Shown here: one piece after another, positions 7,212-9,967 of the stretch | Layout: each line of letters starts with the position of its first letter | Numbering within the stretch: position 1 is the stretch's first letter | Origin: an uncultured Selenomonadaceae bacterium | Lineage (GTDB): Bacteria > Bacillota > Negativicutes > Selenomonadales > Selenomonadaceae | Length of the DNA: 9,967 bases | NCBI GenBank assembly: GCA_902782705.1 | Contig: CACZOL010000029.1 | Coordinates: 1 to 9,967, forward strand | Reading direction: 5' to 3' | Notes under the pieces: generated by a model | The model's database searches: none | Seen by the model: only the letters and a program-made list of their open reading frames with translations | What the model was told of the DNA's origin: nothing | Translations under genes and position numbers: made by a program

Positions 7212-7972
7212 GGGCGTTTTTTATCGGGCTGCAATTCCTGACGCGGATTTCAATCGTGCATCAGGACGAGTGGACCGCGGAGGATTTCGGACGCAGCGTG
7301 AAGTTTTTTCCGCTGATCGGGGCGGTACTCGGAGCGATTTACGCCGCGTTCGCGTATGCCTTTTACGTTTGGCTCCCTGCGCGCGGAATCATATTGCCGC
7401 CGCATTTGACGGCGGCGGTGCTGTTGATATTGCCGCCGCTCATGACGGGCGGACTTCATTGCGACGGCTTCATGGACACGATGGACGGCGTTTTTTCCGG
7501 TCGTTCCCGTGAGCGTATGCTGGAGATCATGAAGGACAGTTGTACGGGCTCGAACGCAGTCTTTTGTTTCGTCGTTTTGATGTTCTTGGAATTCGCTATT
7601 CTTCTTGATATGCCGAAAGAGGTAATCGTGCCTGCACTTTTTGTCATGCCGATTATCGCGCGTCTTATGATGACGGCGGGCATCGTGTTGTTTCCGTACG
7701 CCAGGCCCGACGGCTTGGGCAAAGCGTTCGCACAATATGCCGGACGAAACGCGCTGGTATTTGCGGCGATTTGCACGGTTATCTTGCTTTTTCCGTTTAG
7801 CCGGCTGGCTTTCGGAAGCCTCGTGGTATGCGCCGCTTTCACGGCGTTTTTCGGCCGCTATGTGGAGAAAAGACTCGGCGGGTTGACGGGAGACGTGTAC
7901 GGAGCGATCACGACGCTGAACGAAGGCTTGGTTCTGCTGTCGTTTCTCGTCGGCGTGTTTGCGATGAAATAA
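7208..7972 (+). CDS. cobS: Adenosylcobinamide-GDP ribazoletransferase (cobalamin synthase) CobS
   Basis: A 254-residue membrane protein that joins adenosylcobinamide-GDP to alpha-ribazole (or its 5'-phosphate), closing the nucleotide loop of cobalamin. Motifs in order are FLTRI near the N terminus, FPLIGAVLG, the acidic metal-binding stretch GGLHCDGFMDTMDG (D86, D90, D93), GRSRERMLEIMKDS, PYARPDGLG, and the C-terminal GGLTGDVYGAITTLNE. Several hydrophobic helices fit an inner-membrane location beside CbiB. The start ATG overlaps the cbiB stop by 4 nt, with GGGAGG (7193-7198) 9 nt upstream. One oddity: the usual DSR-x-G after EIMK reads DSCTG here (C112). The reading frame is otherwise complete and of normal length, so function is likely retained. 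Confidence 0.96.
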   Translation: MRAFFIGLQFLTRISIVHQDEWTAEDFGRSVKFFPLIGAVLGAIYAAFAYAFYVWLPARGIILPPHLTAAVLLILPPLMTGGLHCDGFMDTMDGVFSGRSRERMLEIMKDSCTGSNAVFCFVVLMFLEFAILLDMPKEVIVPALFVMPIIARLMMTAGIVLFPYARPDGLGKAFAQYAGRNALVFAAICTVILLFPFSRLAFGSLVVCAAFTAFFGRYVEKRLGGLTGDVYGAITTLNEGLVLLSFLVGVFAMK

Positions 7973-9075
7973 TGAATGAAATGAGTGAAGGTATGAATCG
8001 GCGGTTTGCACACGGGGGCAATATTTATGAGGCGAATCCGGCGCAGGGCGAGTGGCTGGATTTTAGCGCTAATATCAATCCGATGGGGCTTTCGTCGTCC
8101 GTGCGACGGGCGATCGAGGAAGGAATCCCGCGTCTCGTCCATTATCCGGACCCTTCCGCGCGCGCGTTGAAACAGGCGATTGCAGAACACTACGGCGCGC
8201 CGTTTGCCGGAATCGTTTTAGGCAATGGCGGCGCGGAGCTTTTTTATGTCCTGTTCCACACGGTCAGGCCGAAACGGGTGCTACTGCCCGTTCCTTCGTT
8301 CAGTGAATACGAGCGAGCGGCGCTTTCGGCAGGTGCGGAGGTCGTATATTTTCCGTTGCGCGAGGAAGACGATTTTCACTTGGACGAGGAAGCGTTGTGC
8401 GCGCAGATGAAAGCGGGAGACTGCCTGATTTTGGGGAGTCCGAACAATCCTACGGGACAGCGCGTCACGCGAGGAGCGTTGGAACAGGTTTTGAAAGAAG
8501 CGCGGCAAAAGGATATCTTAACGATTGTCGACGAATCCTTTATGGATTTTTGTGTCGACGCCGCCGATTTTACGGCTCGCGCTTTGTGCGCCGATTATGA
8601 TCGCCTGATCGTCGTGCAGTCGCTGACGAAGTTTTTCGCGATTCCCGGCCTGCGGCTCGGGTTTGCCGTGGCGTCCCGGACGTTGGCGGAACGAATGGAC
8701 GCGGCGAAGGATCCGTGGAACGCGAATCTGTTGGCGCAGGCGGCGGGCGTCGCGGCGCTTGCCGACGAGGAGTATCAGCGCCGCACGATGGCGTGGCTGG
8801 GCGTGGAACGGGAATTCTTGTTTTCCGCGCTTTCCGCGTTGGGCGGCGTGAAAGCGTATCCTCCGACAGTGAACTTTATCTTGCTGCGATTGGCGTCGTC
8901 TTGGGGAAACGCGGCTGCTTTTTGCGCGCTTATGCGTGAGAAGGGAATATTGCTTCGAGACTGCTCCAATTATCCGGGATTGGACGATACTTTCGTGCGC
9001 GTTGCGGTCAGGAAGAGGGAGGACAACGAAAGGCTGCTGGAAGCGTTCCGAAGGATAGAGGAGGAACAAAAATGA
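7972..9075 (+). CDS. cobD: L-threonine-O-3-phosphate decarboxylase, CobD type (class I/II PLP aminotransferase fold)
   Basis: A PLP enzyme of 367 residues from this start. Its job is probably to decarboxylate L-threonine phosphate to (R)-1-amino-2-propanol phosphate, the linker used by CbiB. The N terminus HGGNIYEA and DFSANINPMG is typical of CobD proteins. GSPNNPTG (N158-N159) and DESFMDF (D187) belong to the PLP site, and SLTKFFAIPGLRLGF gives the Schiff-base lysine K220. The fold is shared with histidinol-phosphate aminotransferase (HisC), but the N-terminal motif and cobalamin operon favour CobD. The start is uncertain: ATG 7972 (sharing bases with the cobS stop, TAATG), ATG 7981 and ATG 7993 are all in frame and none has a good ribosome binding site. 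I chose 7972 for its coupling geometry. The frame stays open upstream to 7828 within cobS, but that extension is not credible. Confidence 0.9.
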   Translation: MNEMSEGMNRRFAHGGNIYEANPAQGEWLDFSANINPMGLSSSVRRAIEEGIPRLVHYPDPSARALKQAIAEHYGAPFAGIVLGNGGAELFYVLFHTVRPKRVLLPVPSFSEYERAALSAGAEVVYFPLREEDDFHLDEEALCAQMKAGDCLILGSPNNPTGQRVTRGALEQVLKEARQKDILTIVDESFMDFCVDAADFTARALCADYDRLIVVQSLTKFFAIPGLRLGFAVASRTLAERMDAAKDPWNANLLAQAAGVAALADEEYQRRTMAWLGVEREFLFSALSALGGVKAYPPTVNFILLRLASSWGNAAAFCALMREKGILLRDCSNYPGLDDTFVRVAVRKREDNERLLEAFRRIEEEQK

Positions 9076-9701
9076 TGCGCCTGATTCTCGTGCGGCACGG
9101 GCAAACGGAATGGAACGCCGGGGGACGGTATCAGGGCCAGTCGAATGTGGCGCTGTCCGCGTTGGGACGCAGGCAGGCGGAGCTTTTGGCGGCGCGTTTT
9201 CCGGTGAAACATCTTGATGTGATTTATACAAGCGATTTGGACCGTGCACGGGAAACGGCGGAATGCGTCGGTAAGGCGTTCGGCGTTGACGTGCGGCCGG
9301 AAAAAGCGTTTCGCGAGCTTTCTTTCGGCGATTGGGAAGGATTGACGTATCAAGAGATTTCGTCACAGTGGCCGAAGGAAGCGAATAAACTCTTCACCGC
9401 GCCGGACGAACTTTTCATTCCCAACGGAGAAACGTTTCAAGCGCTTCAAAAGCGCGCGTTGGATAAAATAGCAGAGCTTTGCGAGACGCACGACGGACAA
9501 AACGTCGGCATTTTCGCGCACGGCGCGATCAATAAAACGATATTGGCGGGACTCATGCATATTCCGCTCCATTACCTTTGGTCGCTTCGTCAAGACAATA
9601 CAGCGGTCAATATTCTGCGGCTGGAAGACGGATATGTGACGGTGGAGCTTATCAACGGCACATTTCATTTGGGAGACGAGGCAAAATCCTTAGGGCTGTA
9701 A
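9072..9701 (+). CDS. cobC: Histidine phosphatase, probable alpha-ribazole phosphatase CobC
   Basis: A 209-residue cytoplasmic phosphatase of the histidine phosphatase (phosphoglycerate mutase-like) superfamily. LVRHGQTEWN carries the phosphorylated histidine H9. SDLDRARETA, FRELSFGDWEG (E82) and the second histidine in FAHGAINK (H150) complete the active site. In this operon the likely reaction is removal of the 5'-phosphate of alpha-ribazole phosphate or adenosylcobalamin phosphate, the CobC step. Sequence alone does not exclude a broad-specificity phosphatase, because this superfamily is poorly separated by motif. AGGAGG (9059-9064) lies 7 nt before ATG 9072. A second ATG at 9075 is also possible. 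It overlaps the cobD stop by 4 nt (ATGA) and is the last gene of the operon, ending only 38 nt before the -35 of an rRNA promoter. Confidence 0.85.
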   Translation: MMRLILVRHGQTEWNAGGRYQGQSNVALSALGRRQAELLAARFPVKHLDVIYTSDLDRARETAECVGKAFGVDVRPEKAFRELSFGDWEGLTYQEISSQWPKEANKLFTAPDELFIPNGETFQALQKRALDKIAELCETHDGQNVGIFAHGAINKTILAGLMHIPLHYLWSLRQDNTAVNILRLEDGYVTVELINGTFHLGDEAKSLGL

Positions 9702-9720
9702 GGAATACAACACTTCGGTG

Positions 9721-9768
9721 AAATTTTTTCAAAAAAAGATTGACAAACGATTTCCCGCGAGGTAATAT
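9721..9768 (+). promoter_or_regulatory. rRNA operon promoter with A/T-rich UP-like element
   Basis: A perfect -35 TTGACA (9740-9745) and a -10-like TAATAT (9763-9768, 4 of 6) are separated by exactly 17 bp. An alternative TATAAA at 9766-9771 would need a 20-bp spacer. Just upstream, 9721-9739 is almost all A and T in tracts, at the -54 to -36 position expected for an UP element contacted by the RNA polymerase alpha subunit. Transcription should begin at about 9774-9775 (A or G), about 170 nt before mature 16S rRNA. Strong promoters of this form are typical of rRNA operons. Confidence 0.85.
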
Positions 9769-9774
9769 AAACGA

Positions 9775-9943
9775 GCTGACCGGCGGGGCCGGTCGCGGGC
9801 GCACCCTGAAAACTGAACAATGCAGAATGAATCATCTAGTGATGGATTCAAGCCAGATGTGCGGTTTGTGTAAGACACATGAACCTAACAATTTCTTTTA
9901 CAACGAGATTTCGGAGCCAAGAACGGTTCTATGAGATCATAGA
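9775..9943 (+). other. Pre-16S rRNA leader with several hairpins
   Basis: This transcribed, untranslated leader lies between the predicted start and mature 16S. It opens with a G/C-rich hairpin, GACCGGC (9778-9784) and GCCGGTC (9788-9794) around GGG. The stretch CTGAAAACTGAACAATG (9806-9822) resembles a motif often seen in Firmicutes rRNA leaders and spacers, in the region where boxA-like antitermination sites lie. Further hairpins are TGAATCATC (9828-9836) with 9841-9850, loop TAGT and one bulged G; GGTTTGTGT (9863-9871) with 9875-9885, loop AAG and a 2-nt bulge; and CTATG (9929-9933) with CATAG (9938-9942). These may take part in antitermination and in RNase processing with sequence beyond the 16S gene, outside the window. 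No protein is expected. Confidence 0.75.
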
Positions 9944-9967
9944 TTTCATGGAGAGTTTGATCCTGGC
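9944..9967 (+). rRNA. rrs: 16S ribosomal RNA, first about 24 nt (continues beyond window)
   Basis: GGAGAGTTTGATCCTGGC at 9950-9967 is the universal 5' end of bacterial 16S rRNA and includes the site of the common 27F primer. By comparison with the Bacillus mature end (TTTATCGGAGAG...), the mature 5' end is placed at the TTT starting at 9944, accurate to a few bases. Only the start of the gene is in the window. Confidence 0.95.

Noticed and set aside
7828..7971. 5' extension of the cobD reading frame into cobS
   Set aside because: The extension is out of frame with cobS, Arg-rich and unlike any CobD N terminus. The conserved protein begins around HGGNIYEA near 8010.
9740..9934. A 64-codon + strand frame over the rRNA promoter and leader
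   Set aside because: It begins at the -35 element and runs through leader hairpins. There is no ribosome binding site, and the region is explained by the rRNA promoter and pre-rRNA leader.
1..9967. CRISPR array, insertion sequence, prophage or defence island
   Set aside because: No spaced direct repeats, transposase or integrase motifs, or terminal inverted repeats were seen, and all genes are core metabolic or housekeeping genes on one strand.

Overview
This 9,967-bp window is a compact bacterial chromosome segment with every gene on the + strand. The rRNA leader contains a CTGAAAACTGAACAATG stretch and the 16S 5' end is of the Firmicutes type. Together with the G+C-rich coding sequence, a bifunctional Rel and an anaerobe-style cobalamin gene set, this suggests a Firmicutes relative, possibly of the class Negativicutes (Selenomonas-like). 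That placement is inference from gene content, not from a search. No mobile element, CRISPR array, toxin or defence gene is visible, and coding density is very high.

Region 1 (1-306): the 3' end of a YbaK/EbsC-type aminoacyl-tRNA deacylase gene, a strong two-part terminator, and an extended -10 promoter that begins right after it.

Region 2 (307-4593): a stress and housekeeping operon of bifunctional (p)ppGpp synthetase/hydrolase rel, an MBL-fold hydrolase and the replication-associated AAA+ ATPase rarA, closed by a hairpin terminator. Rel is joined to the MBL gene by a 1-nt stop/start overlap.

Region 3 (4594-9701): an extended -10 promoter and a five-gene operon for the late steps of adenosylcobalamin synthesis: cobQ (side-chain amidation), cbiB (aminopropanol-phosphate attachment), cobS (nucleotide-loop closure), a CobD-type L-threonine-O-3-phosphate decarboxylase (makes the linker for CbiB) and a CobC-type phosphatase. 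Adjacent genes overlap by 1 or 4 nt, so translation is probably coupled. CobU and CobT functions, needed for the same stage, are not in the window. The cobQ leader is too short for a cobalamin riboswitch.

Region 4 (9702-9967): a near-consensus rRNA promoter with an A/T-rich UP-like tract, a structured pre-rRNA leader with several hairpins, and the first about 24 nt of a 16S rRNA gene, where the window ends.

Overall this is ordinary core-genome sequence. I found no convincing undescribed system. The points worth a second look are regulatory (no riboswitch, the cob-rrn junction, the rRNA leader) and a few residue-level oddities.
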